Numbered from the stretch's first letter, positions 27,104 to 43,674 are shown. The stretch: 64,000 bases of DNA from Panaeolus papilionaceus (GCA_015501605.1 JADNRZ010000012.1:124001-188000); one strand, 5' to 3'. Notes: generated by a model from the letters alone, not told the origin. A program made the numbers and translations.

Positions 27104-27991
27104 ATGTCCTCCTCATCAACAGCTTCCAATACACCCATGGCAGGTTCTAGCAGTCAGGCATTGCAGTCAGAAAGCAGTGACGAAAAGAATAGGTACATAT
27201 ACACAACTCGTATAAGTCGTAACTAAAATTGACTTATCTCCAATTTAGCGTGGTTATTAAAGTGGGCATGGTTGGGGACTCGCAGATCGGGAAGACAAGT
27301 CTCATGGTGAAATATGTTGAGGGTAGTTTTGATGAGGACTATATCCAGACGCTGGGTGTGTATTTGACAAGTATACTGCACCTTGAATTTGCAACTTACT
27401 CGATAGTAATTAGGCGTCAATTTTATGGAAAAGACCATTTCAGTTCGTCGGACAACAATCACATTCTCAATCTGGGATTTGGGCGGTCAACGAGAATTCG
27501 TGAATATGTTGCCCCTAGTATGCAATGATGCAGTGGCAATTCTATTCATGTTCGATTTATCACGCAAATCGACGCTCAACTCAGTCAAGGAGTGGTATCG
27601 ACAGGCACGAGGTTTCAACAAAGTCCGTAGGATCATTATCCACGTTGCCGCTGGTGTTCAATCTGACTCTTTTCAGACCGCCATTCCATTTTTAATTGGC
27701 ACAAAATTCGATCAATTTGCTACATTTCCAAGAGACGAGCAAGAAGAGATTACGAAGCAGGTTAGTTGACCATTCCGTGTCCTCAATGCACAAATAATGA
27801 CCAGGGCACATGTTTAGGCTAAGCGATTTGCTCGCGCAATGCACGCATCTTTGATCTTCTGCTCCACCTCAGCATCCATTAACGTCCAAAAGATATTCAA
27901 AATTGTACTGGCAAAGGCATTCGACCTGAAATGTGTGATTCCGGAGATTGAGGGCGTAGGGGAGCCCATTCTCATCTATGTGGACGTCTAG
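27104..27991 (+). CDS. spg1: Septation GTPase Spg1/Tem1
   Basis: This Ras-like GTPase starts the septation-initiation / mitotic-exit network at the spindle pole body. After a Ser-rich N-terminus ([17 protein letters not shown]) come the P-loop [17 protein letters not shown] and the switch-I region [17 protein letters not shown], across an intron. The family-specific G3 motif is [19 protein letters not shown] (WDLGGQ replaces DxxG), and G4 is [10 protein letters not shown] (GTKxD replaces NKxD). Then come [18 protein letters not shown] and [14 protein letters not shown]. The end is [12 protein letters not shown] with stop 27989-27991. The two deviant G motifs are diagnostic for Spg1/Tem1. About 215 residues in at least five exons. 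Confidence 0.95.
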
Positions 27992-30660
27992 GAACCGGTT
28001 ATTCGCTTGAGGATTATGTGGATTCTTGTTCAATGGTTTCAAGTCCATTCCCGCGTATCTATGGACGAAGGAAGGAAAAACAAAGATGTGGGACTTGACT
28101 CTTCCATGTTGTTTTTAGCGTATATTCGAGCTTCATGCTAAAGTGATGTAGCTGACTCGGTCGGATGCAAACTATGTCCGCTTTGACATACATATACCTG
28201 GATCGTCGCAGGATAATCAAGATACCACGTGTGCGGGCATCAACGGACGATTTTTTCTTTCTATCTAATTTCCTTCAACTCGACTACCGCACCCCTCATT
28301 GTCCTTCCTTCCTTGGTATTTATAAATTTTACATCACCTATCTTCCACATATCCTTAATAGATACATCTCTGTCTTTCCACCTCTAGTCTCCTCATTTTG
28401 TCGTTTGTGCTATCGTAATTCCCATCGTGCTACATCATTATATATTTTTTATCTGCATTTCTTCGGTTATCCCTCTATTGGTGCATAGCTCAATTTGGCA
28501 TCTCTTTCTTCGTCGTTAATTGTTTCCTTGTCTTGCAGATAATTCGTACCCTCAAACCTTATAACCTTCTTGCGGAACCTCGACTTTTTAAACATTTATC
28601 CAATTCGTTTGACAGGGATAGTACTTATACTATATTCGATGACCTTGTATCTTTGCTAGGATTCGCTAGGATTTTATCCTCGTCGTGAAGAGCTCCTTTT
28701 CATACGATCATGGCATGATGAGGCAGGTGTGACAGAGGATAGTGAATTCATCGTGCATCGACGCACCTTGGCCCGGGGTCTCTGATTTCAGCAGCTGTTC
28801 GGCAGGACGACCGTCCTTGATTCGAGAAATCCCATCATCCCTGGCGCAACGATTTGGAGTAAGGCTCGGTCAACTCGACAGGACCTGTATCCTGATTCCT
28901 CAGTCAGACGGATTACTATTCGTCTATCAGGCTCAGTCCAACGCCATGGGACTTCGTTAGATTTGGGCAACAGACACGAAAGCTGTCGTGCTCAGCATTC
29001 GGTTAAACCCCCGTCCAAAGTTGCCCACATCATCATGAAACTTTCAGCGTGACTGACCTCAGGAGGACCCCCTATCAATCCAGACATAACAGCTACTGTA
29101 TGAAGAAACTGCTCATGTGTCGTATAGGTAATATTCTGACGAACTGTAAAGCGAGAGGCGCTACGGCAAACGCCTGGCCGCAACTCTGCTACCCAGTAAA
29201 ATTTCGAGGCAGACGACCAACACAAAAGCCCTACTCGACACGAGCGGAAAAGTCGGACCTGCCACATGTTGCACATCTATCAATAGATGCAGAATCCTGT
29301 GGCTCGTGGGTGTGTCCGAGAGCGCTGAGTTTGGCAGGACTTCCTGATTTATGTGATCGCAACGCCTCGTGATACGAAGTGCTGAAAGAAGAAACCAAAG
29401 TTCCTCCACCAAGACTCAAACTGAAATGAAACGGCAAAGGCAAAGGCAAGAAGTCTTGTCATTCTCACTATCAGCAGGTAAAACACACACATGGCCCGTT
29501 CGACACGCCTTTCTTCAAGTTTTTCCTATTCGCCAGCCTGAGAAGATGGTTGAGATGTGGCATCGTCAAGACCAGCGACCCAAAAAAAGAATTCCAGAGG
29601 CTCCGGTCGCTCCTCGAGCGGCGATATGGCTATGCCAGTTGCAGGGGTAAATATAGCAGTTTGAGATTAGATATGCAGCAATATGTCATCAAAGCATCGT
29701 AAACGGGTGAGTGAAGGGGATCAGCAAGATGGTAGCACAGATTGCCCTTCCAGAATAAAGCCCTTTAATCGCCATAAAAAGGTACATACGACAGCATTAT
29801 GATGCAAATATAAGTCCTATTTCAGTTATTATCTCTCACAGGACCTTGAATAGATGAAAGAGAGTAGCAGAGCAGGAACTCGGAGACTTAAAAAGCTCGA
29901 TGGTCAATTCAAGTTGTTCGAGAGTAGGAGAAGCTTCACGTGATGGAGGCGGATTAACTGCAACCGCTCCACATGCTATGATCTCCTTGACCTCTAACCA
30001 TCTCCAACCCAATGTGAGTCAACCATCTGGTTATCTATTCCGCTGCAAAAGATGTTTTCTCGGATAAAGTCCAGCTACGGTGTTGCTCGGTTTACACTGC
30101 GTACCGTGGGCTTCTATCAGATCACGAAGGCAGATCCTCGAATGAAATCTTCAGTTGCTTGCTCATAGTCCTAGTACTGAAACAACCTCTTTGTGCGGTT
30201 TTCTGGTATCGAGCATCTGTATGCGGGTATCAGAGGTATATCTACCGATTTTGGGGCAGCAGCTTCGTGTTTCGGGACCTGATTATCCCGACTCAGCTCA
30301 GGCGGGCAGATGCTTCTCTCTCAACTTCTGCAATGCTATTCTTCGAATTGTTGGTCACTAAGATGCTTCATGCGCTTGCCTTTAAAGCATGGCAGGCGTT
30401 CATGACCTCCTGACCGACATACTTTGGACTTTTGTTTGGTGTTACCTACCTGGAAATATAGCATGGCTTCGCCATCCCATGCGTTCGACCGAGTTAGATA
30501 TCAATAGACGACTTGATATCCACATGTTTTCTGGACGAGCATTCAGTGTCTTGCTTCGGCCAAGCGAATAGCTGTCCAAAAATTCCTTCAGTTGGAATAC
30601 AAATAGCAGAGCAAGAAAGCGCCATTGCTCTCTAACCCAAAATCCCCAGGAAGCACAACC
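27992..30660. other. Long intergenic region, no supported gene
   Basis: About 2.7 kb. It starts with the Spg1 3' UTR. A pyrimidine-rich, low-complexity stretch follows around 28250-28500, with TTCCTTCCTT and many TTT/ATT runs. Frames of 60-107 codons beyond 28700 carry no recognisable domain and do not join through convincing introns. The last few hundred bases should be the chitinase promoter. No tRNA fold was found. Confidence 0.45.
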
Positions 30661-33054
<2,394 letters not shown>

Positions 33055-33706
33055 ACGCGTATCCTGATTGTGTGGTATATTTATCCATGGAAGTTGGGTG
33101 GAAGGTCGAAAGAACCTACAAACAGAATTTGAAGTCAAGAGATCCATTAATTTGTTATCTATTGTTCCCTTATCGAAATACTATCAAACACAGTTGTCCA
33201 TGTTCTGTGTGAATGTAATTAAGACTCCGGGATAGATCCATCAGCTGCTTCATCAATTGGCGCCGATAAGCGCTCAAATCAAGGTCAAGCATTAGCTCGG
33301 CGTGGTGATCGAGATCATAAATTCGAAAGTTGGGGAAATTTAATTAGTAGAACTTTATATCTAATTTTAAAATACTTGTTCAAATTAGATAGAAATAAAA
33401 TGAAAAACCCAATACATTACGAGTTAAGGAACAGGGATTCCTTCCCGCTTCCTCAATGGGTTGAGATGAATGTTTCTGGTGAGAAATTGTTTAAGATGGG
33501 TCTTAAAATAGGGTAAGTCCAAATTTTGAGCCTCGTAATAAAAATATCAAATCATCACGATAGGTGCATAGGAAACAAAAAGGCGATAACGATGTCAAGT
33601 GGCCTCAAGCCCAAGCCCCTATCCATGAAAAAAGAGTGTGACGCGGCATGTGCCGTACTGTCGAGAGTAACGCGTTCGTGACAATTGTTACAAATTATTC
33701 TCTCCA
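33055..33706. other. Intergenic, chitinase 3' UTR and Mtr4 promoter
   Basis: AT-rich DNA around 33300-33420 with no coding support; head-to-tail spacing between two plus-strand genes. Confidence 0.45.
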
Positions 33707-36700
33707 ATGAACTCTAACGACCTCTTTTCGTTTCTGGACGATGCTGGGCAAGATATCGAGATCGACGAACCAGAACACGTCAAGGATTCAATAGGTCCTC
33801 CTTCAGAAACTGCTTTAAAAAAGCGAAAAGCTGCTGACGAAAGCATTGACGAGACAAAACCTGCAAATGGTTCGTCTGAATCCAAAAGACCGAGAATGGG
33901 CTCCCCACAACCCGTTGTTCTCGATGACTTTGAGACGGAAGCCAAAAGAGAGGTGGAGGCGAGTGCTGGTCTGACGGGAACGGTGGAGGGGGGGTCGCGA
34001 TTAGAGCTTAAGCATCAGGTGCGCTTCAACGATATCTACTTCTCTCAATCGAGGTGCTTACCAGACATTAGGTCCGGCATCAAGTAGCTGTGCCACCAGG
34101 TTATAGCTACGTACCCATATCCCAACACGTTCCACCCGCTAAGCCCGACCGCGAGTACAAGTTTGAGCTTGACCCTTTCCAGAAGGTGTCTGTTTATGCC
34201 ATTCAGAGGAACGAGAGTGTGCTGGTGTCGGCACATACTAGTGCTGGAAAGACTGTTGTAGCTGAATACGCCATCGCGCAATGTCTCAATAGAAAACAGA
34301 GAGTCATTTATACCAGTCCTATCAAGGTTCTTATCTATTTGAGTTTTTCCAAAAAAGGCGTAATTTACATTGAGATTTTTAGGCGCTAAGTAATCAAAAG
34401 TACCGCGAAATGCTGGCAGAGTTTGGCGACGTTGGTCTTATGACGGGAGATGTCACCATTAATCCCTCCGCGACATGCCTGGTGATGACGACTGAGGTGC
34501 GTAGAAGCTTGAGCAAAGACTTTCCGTCTCTAATGAATCAAACAGATTCTGAGGTCCATGCTTTATCGTGGTTCGGAAATCATGCGTGAAGTTGCCTGGG
34601 TCATTTTCGACGAAATTCATTACATGCGAGATAAGGAACGTGGGGTCGTATGGGAGGAGACCATCATTCTACTACCTCATACAGTTCGCTACGTCTTTCT
34701 CTCTGCTACCATCCCAAACGCCATGCAATTTGCAGAATGGATCTGTAAATCTCATGATCAGCCCTGCCACATCGTTTATACCGACTTCAGACCCACTCCT
34801 CTTCAACATTACCTTTTCCCAGCTGGCTCTGACGGAATATACCTTGTTGTGAATGAGAAGGGAGAATTCCGGGAGGATACCTTCAGCAAGGCGATGGGTA
34901 AAATCCAGGAAAATATGGGTGATGATCCAGCGGACCCCACGAAGGGAGGAAAGGGGAAGAAGGGGAAAACAAAGAAGGGAGGAGACAAAAAGGGTAAGGG
35001 TACTTGAACATCTGAATATTTTCTGGTCGCTCACGTACCTTTAGGGCCATCCGACATTTCAAAAATCATAAACATGATTATGACGAAAAATTACAACCCT
35101 GTCATCGTATTCTCGTTCAGTAAGCGGGAGTGTGAAGGCCTCGCTCTTACATTGACCAAATTCGAATTCAACAATCAGGACGAGCAGGATCTGGTCACCA
35201 AAATCTTCAACAACGCCATCGAAAACCTTGCGGAAGACGATAGACAGTTACCTCAAATCGCGAACTCCCTTCCCCTCCTGCGACGCGGAATCGGTATCCA
35301 TCACGGAGGATTGCTTCCCATTCTGAAAGAAGTCATCGAAATCCTTTTCCAGGAAGGTCTACTGAAAGTCCTTTTCGCCACGGAAACATTTTCAATTGGC
35401 TTGAACATGCCAGCAAAGACTGTTGTCTTTACCTCCACGCGCAAATTCGACGGACGAGAATTCAGGAACATTTCCTCCGGTGAATACATCCAAATGTCAG
35501 GTCGTGCAGGTCGTCGTGGTCTAGATGACCGTGGAGTGGTTATCATGATGTGCGATGAGAAGCTGGACCCACAGGCGGCTAAGGAGATGGTCAAAGGACA
35601 GGCAGATAGGTTGGACTCTGCTTTTCATCTGGGATACAACATGGTTTTGAATCTCATGAAGGTGGAAGGTGTCAGCCCGGAGTACATGCTGGAGCGGTGT
35701 TTCTTCCAATTCCAGAGTAGCGCTGGCATTCCCAAATTGGAAGAGGGTGAGTTTCAGTTCACATAGATACACAATCTATATTCTAACCCTTTGCAGAGTT
35801 GAAGCAGGAAGAATCAGCTCGCGACAACACTGTGATTCCGGACGAAGAGCTCGTATCACAATATTACGATTTCAGGAAGCAACTTGAACAGCTACAAGCC
35901 GACTTCAGAGAGGTCATCACGCATCCCACCTACTCCCTTCCCTTCCTTCAACCAGGTCGCCTGGTGAAGGTGAACTACAAAAAGCTAGACTTCGGCTGGG
36001 GAATCGTTGTCAACTATTCTAAGCGTTCGTCACCAAAGGTAAACATGCATTGGTTGCCTTGATCAGTTCTGACCTTTCTCGCAGCTCAAATCTGGCGCTA
36101 AAGGCGAAGACCTACCTCCTCACGAACAATATGTGATTGATGTTTTACTCAACTGTGCTCCTGGATCCACTGTTCCTTCATCGAAGGACCGTTCAAACGC
36201 CGTGGTCACCCCTACACCTGGTGGCGTCATGCCCTGTCCAAATGGCGAAAAGGGAAACCCACTCGTAATATCCGTACTTCTGTCAACAATCGAGGGCATT
36301 AGTCACATTCGAGTGTTCCTGCCCAAGGATTTGAGAGTCGACGCTGCACGAGAAACGGCGTGGAAGAGTGTGCAGGAGGTCCATCGGCGCTTCCCTAATG
36401 GTGTCTCCCTCTTGGACCCCATTGAAAATATGAATATCAAGGACGAAAAATTCAAAGAGCTTGTCAAGGTGTGTCGGCCTCTATACATATTCCCCGTTCA
36501 CTTTCTTATAATCCTTGTGTCAGAAAATTGAATTGTTGGAGGAGAAGATGTTCCAAAGCCCTCTTCACAAGGATCCACGACTTCCGGAACTATATACGCT
36601 GTATTCGAAGAAAAAAGACACCCAGGAAGCGATCAGGAACCTTAAAAAGAGGATTCAAGCAACCCACGACGTTCTCCAGCTCGAAGAGCTCAAGTGTCGC

Positions 36701-37384
36701 AAACGCGTCCTCCGTCGGTTGGCGTTCACATCCTCTAACGATATCGTAGACATGAAAGGACGGGTGGCATGCGAAATTAGTTCCGGAGATGAGTTGCTCC
36801 TCACAGAACTGATTTTCAATGGCGTCTTCAACACGTTATCCCCTGAGCAGTGTGCAGCCCTGTTGAGCTGCTTCGTGTTCACAGAAAAGGTGGGCAGACA
36901 TGGGATGCTTTGTTTTCCTCTTCTGAGGTATCCTGACATTCCCGTTAGAGCGAACAAGCCACAAAACTAAAAGAAGAGCTAGCAGCGCCTTTGCGCGTCA
37001 TGCAAGAAATTGCTAGAAGGATAGCTAAGGTGTCGAAGGAATCAAAACTACCCGTAGAAGAGGACGAGTATGTCTCGTCATTCAAGGTGGAGTTGATGGA
37101 CGCTGTTATGCAGTGGTGCCGTGGTGCCTCATTCTCGGATATCTGCAAGGTTGGTTCACCATATAATGGATTTGTACAACTCTAACCTACGATATTTGCA
37201 GCTTACCGATCAGTTCGAAGGTAGCGTTATCAGGGTGTTCAGGCGGTTAGGAGAACTCTTGCGTCAGATGGCTCAAGCGGCCAAGGTCATCGGAAACATG
37301 GAACTGCAAGAGAAGTTTGAAAAGGCCTCTGAGATGCTGGAGCGGCCAAATTCTGTTATCTTCTGTTCATCATTGTATCTATAG
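33707..37384 (+). CDS. mtr4: Exosome-associated RNA helicase Mtr4 (Ski2-like)
   Basis: Mtr4 unwinds RNA for the nuclear exosome, in or out of the TRAMP complex. An acidic, Lys/Arg-containing N-terminus precedes [10 protein letters not shown]. Helicase motifs follow in order: I AHTSAGKT, Ia [15 protein letters not shown] (across an intron), [26 protein letters not shown]-like [14 protein letters not shown] region [32 protein letters not shown]. The arch/KOW part begins [19 protein letters not shown]. The C-terminal DSHCT domain ends [16 protein letters not shown] and CSSLYL. Between motifs III and IV there is a Lys/Gly-rich insert ([18 protein letters not shown]). The ATG context, intron frames and length (about 1,070) all fit. 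The call is firm. Confidence 0.97.
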
Positions 37385-37737
37385 TCTTATCTTCTATTCT
37401 TCATCTCAATACACAGCTCCTTGGTCGTGGTGCATGAATCTGGAAGGCTCTCAGCTTCTTCTGGCAGAAAAGGTTGGCTCATAAGACCTCATGATGTCGT
37501 GACCTGCCAGGCAATTGATTTCTGTTTTTCCAGAAAGCTTAGGCTGATGCTACTCGTACGTTCGATTTATTGATATACAGTTGACTCTCATACAGATTTG
37601 ATTTGATTGTGATAATCTTTTTCAGCTTCCTATCTCAGGATTCTCAAGTTCCCCGACGCATTATTCGACCCCACCCCAAATCCATCGACTAGGCCTTGAA
37701 CCTACGAAACGAAAGAGCGCATTAGAATTTGAAGCGA
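37385..37737. other. Convergent 3' ends of Mtr4 and catalase
   Basis: About 350 nt of T-rich 3' UTR sequence from both sides; no gene. Confidence 0.45.
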
Positions 37738-39732
37738 TCATAGTCTTGGAAGGGACGGAGGTGCGAACCCGAGGTTTGCCCTATAGCGGGAAGCTTCAGA
37801 CGCAGGCTTGACCTTGAGAGGTTGAACGTGAGGGTGACCGACAGCATCGGCGATGCGGTCGGAGAGGCCCTGGTCAACGGCAGCCCAGACGGACACTAAG
37901 AGCATTCTGGTTACCATTGTGAAGCTCATGTAGCAGAAATGCACGTACGCTGCCTGGATTTAACAGTAGCATTGGTAACGTTTTTGAAGTGGCCGGAGAC
38001 GTTGTTGACGTATGCCTGCCTTTGTTGCTCGTTCCAAACCTTCTGCCACAGAGCACGGGGTTGCTCGAAGTCAACTAGACAAATAAATTCATGGTCAGTT
38101 GTCTAACGACACCATATCTCTTGAACGCACGCTCGGTGATCTCGCTAAGATCCCTGTATGCTCCACCGACGAAGCTCTCGTGGCGGCTGAGGCGCTCGAG
38201 GTCGCGGGCGCCACCTTCGAGGGTACCCTTCTTGCCAACGAAGGACAATGGCTCGATGCTGCTCTGATAATTGGGACGTCCGCCTTGGGAAATGAAGGTG
38301 GCGGGACCATCGCGTTGGAAATTGTTGACGGGGACAATGGGTGCGTTGACTGGGAGTTGCTGGTAGTTGACTCCGAGACGGTGGCGGTGAGTATCGGGGT
38401 ACGAGAAGAGACGAGATTGCAAGACGGGGTCGGCTGAGGGCTCGATGTATGGAATGAGGTGGGACGGAGAGAAGGCAGCCTTAAAAGGAGTTTATGAGCT
38501 AACAAACGATGGTCTCAAGCAGTAGCTCATTTACCTGTTCGATCTCGGCGAAGTAGTTTTGAGGGTTCTCGTTGAGGACGAGCTTGCCGAAGGGGCGAAG
38601 AGGGAACTCCGCATGAGGCCAAACCTTGGTAAGATCGAAGATGTTGTATCGGAAATTCTCAGCTTGTTCGGGGGTCATGGTTTGCTGCAGAAGGCATCAT
38701 TAGACGCGTATGATCGAAATGAATGTCGAAATCTAGACATACAACGTAAACTGTCCAGGATGGGTGGTTACCAGACTCGATGGAGTTGTAGAGCGATTCG
38801 ATACCGTACTCTGAGTTCTCACCAGCAAGGCGGGTGGCAGTAGCATCATCGAGGGTCTATGAAAATTAAGCATGGTAGACAGATAATTTAGGGAGAGTAG
38901 ATACCTTGAAGCCACTATCAGCGCGCAGGTGCACCTGGGTGTAGACGAATGAACCGTCGGCCTTGAACCATTTGAAGGTGTGTCCCGAATATCCGTGTTG
39001 CTGGTGGTAACCGTCGGGGGTACCGCGGTCGGAGAAGAGGATCATGATCTGATGGATGGATTCTGGGTTTTGAGAGAGGTAATCCTGGAAGGTATTGAGT
39101 TATAGGTGCCATGCTGGTTCGAGGTTGCACTTACCCAGAACATATCAGCATTTCGGAGATGGCTCCTGGGGTGCCTCTTCTGGGTGTGAATGAAGTGAGG
39201 GAACTTGGCAGGATCACGAATGAAGAAGACAGGGGTGTTGTTGAAGACCCAATCCCAGTTACCCTCGTCGGTCCTGAGTTTGATGGCGAAGCCTCGAGGG
39301 TCACGGGCTGTGTCAGCAGAGCCCGACTCACCACCGACAGTTGAAAAACGGACGGTGGCCCTGACTTTCTTGCCCACAGACTTGAGGAGAGCTTGATCGG
39401 TGATATCACTCAAGTCATGAGTGAGCTCGAAGTAACCGTGTGCACCAGCACCTTTGGCGTGGACCTATGGTGGCGATTGGTCTCGATTGGACTCTCGAAG
39501 GTAAAAAGGGTACTTACGACACGCTCAGGGATACGTTCTCTGTCGAAGTGAGCGAGGAGATCGATGTGATGGAAATCTAGGGATATTATGAGAGGATGTT
39601 ATAGATAAGATAGGGGCGAAAGGACGTACCTTGCAAGAGAAGAGGTCCATTGAAGCCTGCTCGTTGAGCTGCGTACGGCTCTGAGACGGGAGCACCGTTA
39701 GAAGTTGTGTAAACTGGACCTGCGTTGGCCAT
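37738..39732 (-). CDS. Monofunctional heme catalase
   Basis: This is a small-subunit-type catalase that splits hydrogen peroxide. It starts [19 protein letters not shown], followed by [19 protein letters not shown] and the active-site His region [19 protein letters not shown]. Next are [14 protein letters not shown] with RDPRGFAIK, then [19 protein letters not shown], and the heme-ligand signature [14 protein letters not shown] with the proximal Tyr. The C-terminus reads [15 protein letters not shown] and ends APPSLPRL (stop 37740-37738). I see no signal peptide and no C-terminal flavodoxin-like domain, and the length is about 510 residues, so this is the short cytosolic or peroxisomal type. 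The extreme C-terminus (PRL) is not a classic SKL signal. About ten introns. Confidence 0.96.
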
Positions 39733-39778
39733 TCTGTGATAAGAAGGGAATCTGGAGGACTGTGAATTCCTACGAGGG

Positions 39779-39785
39779 TTTTATA
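39779..39785 (-). promoter_or_regulatory. TATA box of catalase gene
   Basis: TATAAAA on the minus strand, 47 nt upstream of the catalase ATG. This leaves only a very short 5' UTR. Confidence 0.55.
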
Positions 39786-42700
39786 CTGCTCCAGCGTAAT
39801 TCATACCCGCTTCTCATTACTCAGAATTGTATCCCAGGCTCGTGATCATTTTCTTGATTGACCATACAACAAGATCTAATCAACTTGACTTGATTGGCTC
39901 GGCCTTGTAAGAACATGTGAACGGGGTACGAATGATCTAACGTTCTTTTGACTAGCAATTCCATTTGTCTCCATACCAATTCTAACTGTCTTACCATTCA
40001 AGCTTTGACCCCTGTCTCTATCATTCAACTCGTGCCTGGGTCCACCACTCTCAGTTTAACTACCTCAAGGATGTCGAAATCAATAACGAAACTCTCGATA
40101 TCAGTTTATCGTTTTGAATGAGTGTGAGTTTCTTCTGGTTTCACAAGGTTGCAGCGGTACCCAAGTCTAGGCTAGAAAGGGCCATTCTCGAGTGTAGTTG
40201 CTCTCACCCTCCTCATCAGCTGATCCAGATTCAAACTAGTGCACATTCCGCATAATACCGATTCAATATGGCGCATGGGCCTTGCACCATATTACTGAGT
40301 GCCATGGCCTTCTTGATATGCTCCGGCCGCCTACCTTCCGCCGGGAGACTTTTTGGGTCGCGTAACCTGGGTACTTAGGGAACAATATACCCTTCTTTCT
40401 AAAATACACTTGTACAGGATACGCAATACAAGTAGAGTTGAGTGCTTACAGATTCCCACCTGTGTGAATCTTGACTTTATCTCTCCAGGTAAGGAGTCAG
40501 CCTGGTTGCTTGACTAAGGTAGATATTAGTCAACTTGCAACACCCACAGAGATTTCGGAAAGAATAGCATCAACATGTCACTGGTGTCCGTTCAGTTAGA
40601 CAAGGTTTGATCGATGGAAGCCCCGCGATAACATGCGAATAATGCAACAAGACACCCTGGATAACCAGACCCTGCTGATCTTGCCGAGTGATGCTCTGCG
40701 CTAAAGTGGTGGCTATTTTAGGACTGATAAGATTTGGAATGAAAGGAATCACTTCATGTTATTGAAACGTTGTCCGTACTACTTCTCTCAAAATCACACA
40801 TATCCTCGGACTCTTCAAGCGAAGGACGAATGCCTTGAAGGTCTACAAATAATAGTCGCTGTCACACATGCGATAGTTTCGAGAATGTTCCGGAGGGCAT
40901 CGGGGGTTGTTGTTGCCTCTCTGAATTTTTTTTCTTCTTTCCGAGAAATAACGACCTCGAAGCCCATGGAATGGAACTTTCTCCCTACGCAACGTGGTGT
41001 ATTATTGATAGATTGAATTGCGTTGCTGAACAAGCGGTCACGTCTTTACCCACGTCTCCCTCATGGAAGCTGTCTGAATTAAAATCGTGTCAATCTTCGA
41101 ATATAGTTCAATTACAACTGCACCCTAATCCCACATGACGTGGAGCTTGTGTGATTTGACGAATGGCGGTTGCGTTCACAGCGACCTTGCGCCACACTAT
41201 CTATATCTAGTAAGTGTCGCGCCATATCCGTCTGAGGCAGTCGACCATCTCATTAGACGCTAACTCTATATCGCAGTATGAAAACTGTGAATGTAACCAT
41301 CGGAAAAGGTAATATAAATATCACCAGGACCTGTTCCAGTACGATGGGCTAAAAAAACACAGCCACACTACTTGAAAACTTGAAGTTTTCTTTCTTAAAT
41401 GGTAACCCCTTGTGTAGTTCATTGCTAAAAACTAGGTCTTAGAACTCGTATGCATATCAGTGCTCAGACTGGTGCATACTATGAAGCCACTTGCGACATA
41501 CTCACAACTAACCGCTGGACTACATTACTACATTCCCACAAAAGTAGAAGACGAAGTTGGCTATCGCACACAATAACACTAGTGTACTTGATTGTATCGG
41601 CGGAATGTGTGGTGCTGGGACTTCTAACTGTATGTAGTTGAGATCTCCCCGATTGTGTAATATTTTAATCTCAATATAATAGACTAAGCGCAAGCGCTGA
41701 TGGAGCAAGATTGAGATGCGAAAGGAGCATAATTAAATTTATATTACGCATACACTGATACCTCTTTGCATAGGGAGCATGTTCGGATTGGCGGAGTAAC
41801 GAATTACGAGAGATTACGCGCCAACTGATGACTACTCGAAATGTGACCCGGATGCGTTGACGGAGGTGCATCTGTTGAGGAGCCAGCCGCGTTTCAACCT
41901 TCAACATCAACAGTTTTGTCACAGGATACAAAGTACATACCTCCGAGTCTGCAACGTTATCGGGGATTTGACGACCTACAAAAAACATTAATCCACTCTT
42001 CAAAACTATAAGTAATATGGATGCGCCCAAGAAGGTCTCAGCTCCTTAAGCGCAGGTATTTAAGATGGTCACTTACGTGCTAGATGCGGCTACGACTTAT
42101 CTATTTCAGGGTGATCATTTTCTCCCTCACGCACAAGAATGGCTTGCATAACTCCGAGACTTATGAGATACCTATCATTTTGTGCATCATGTGCGACCAG
42201 TGCCGAGCGAGCGGCGGAGCTATGAGCGTCGCCCGAAGGTAGCATGGGACAATTGACGCTCAGGCCATATACAATCCGAGAAGTAGTAACATATGAAAAA
42301 GGATACCCTCAGCCTTGCATAACACAGCAATTTTGCAGCGCTGCAAATGGAATTAAGGATGAATCGGTGAAATCACTGCTCTTAAACTTGGACAAAACCA
42401 ATGTTATGGTATTGAGACTGTGAACATATGTTTCTACTTACATCTCAATACAAGCACAACGGCGTTTTAAGTCATAAAAGGACCAGAAAATTTGAGAAAG
42501 ACCCTTTAGATAAGTTGCTAGTTGAGCGAAGGAGGCAATCGATTACGTTGATTCGTGCGTGAGCGGAAAATAAACTGCTGAAATAGGTATCAAGGCCAAT
42601 ATACAAAGATTATTTTGCAATACTAGAGTTTCTGAAGGAGGTTACATCGTTTTCTGTATAGACAATCAGAGGGGTGAGGTGAGAGCTGGTGTACGAACCT

Positions 42701-43666
42701 GGTTTGACCTTCAGTTGACCTCGTCGAATATAATTAGCGCACAGTTACATAATATTTTCCCGCGCACGACACTCATGGTCAGATCACGTCTTCTTTTGAT
42801 GTCCTCACCGCTCCTGACCGCTGGACATCTTGTTCATCAACCATTAATTGGTCGAGCGTACTATGGAAGAGGGTGTGTATATAAAACGACCAACCAGGTA
42901 TTGACAGAGAAGAATCACCCACTTACCCAATAGCGCCACCTTTTATAATACACCCATCATTGACGAAGACTTTCGTAATTCTCCGAGTTCACCGTTCAAG
43001 GCCGTGAGCACGTAATTTTGGGCTCATTTCTGCCTCTAATCCCCTCTTTCTTTATCCCTGATATATGTTTGGTCTTATGTATCATTAAATTACACGAATT
43101 TAATCTCTATATCCCTCACTTTAAATCGATGTTGAAAAGCGCCATTGACCAGCAGTTTTTATGATCGATTATCACACAGGCTTTTTCCAGTCTTGCCGGC
43201 GCTATTTTTGTGTCTCCTATACGGCGGCAAAAAAACATAAAAAATATATCAGCTCTTCTTTCTCTTGAGAACCTCGTGCCGCTACAGTGCGTCGGCGAAT
43301 GATCCGGCCTGCTTGGCGCACTGTCAACACAGTCGCACAGCTATTCTTTGACCGCAGACGAAGAAAGCGATTTACAGCGAAAGTCGTCCACAGGAGTTTA
43401 CAACGGCATCATTGACCTTCCATGCGTCGATCAATAAAATTCCAGCGTGGCGCGCGCCAGTGCAGAATTATCTGCTTTACCATTCGTCCAAGTAAACCGT
43501 GTTAGTCCGCTCGAATACACTTTCTTGTTGTTCTATGTGTGGAACGGCATCAGGAATAGCACATCAGTGCAATGTACCACATGTTGTGTCTCATTCTCGC
43601 TTTTTTCACTTGTTTCTACGACACATACTTGCCGAATATCTTGGATTTATGCATTGGTTTTCTGAG
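39786..43666. other. Longest gap in the window, no supported gene
   Basis: About 3.9 kb between divergent catalase (-) and chitinase (+). The longest frame, 41671-42030 (-, 119 codons), has no recognisable domain. No reverse transcriptase, transposase, tRNA or long repeat was found by eye. The right end holds the chitinase promoter. The middle could contain a non-coding RNA or an old decayed element, which I cannot judge from sequence alone. Confidence 0.45.
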
Positions 43667-43674
43667 TATAAAAG
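43667..43674 (+). promoter_or_regulatory. TATA box of class III chitinase gene
   Basis: TATAAAAG, 93 nt upstream of the ATG at 43767, the right distance for a strongly regulated secreted-enzyme gene. Confidence 0.6.
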
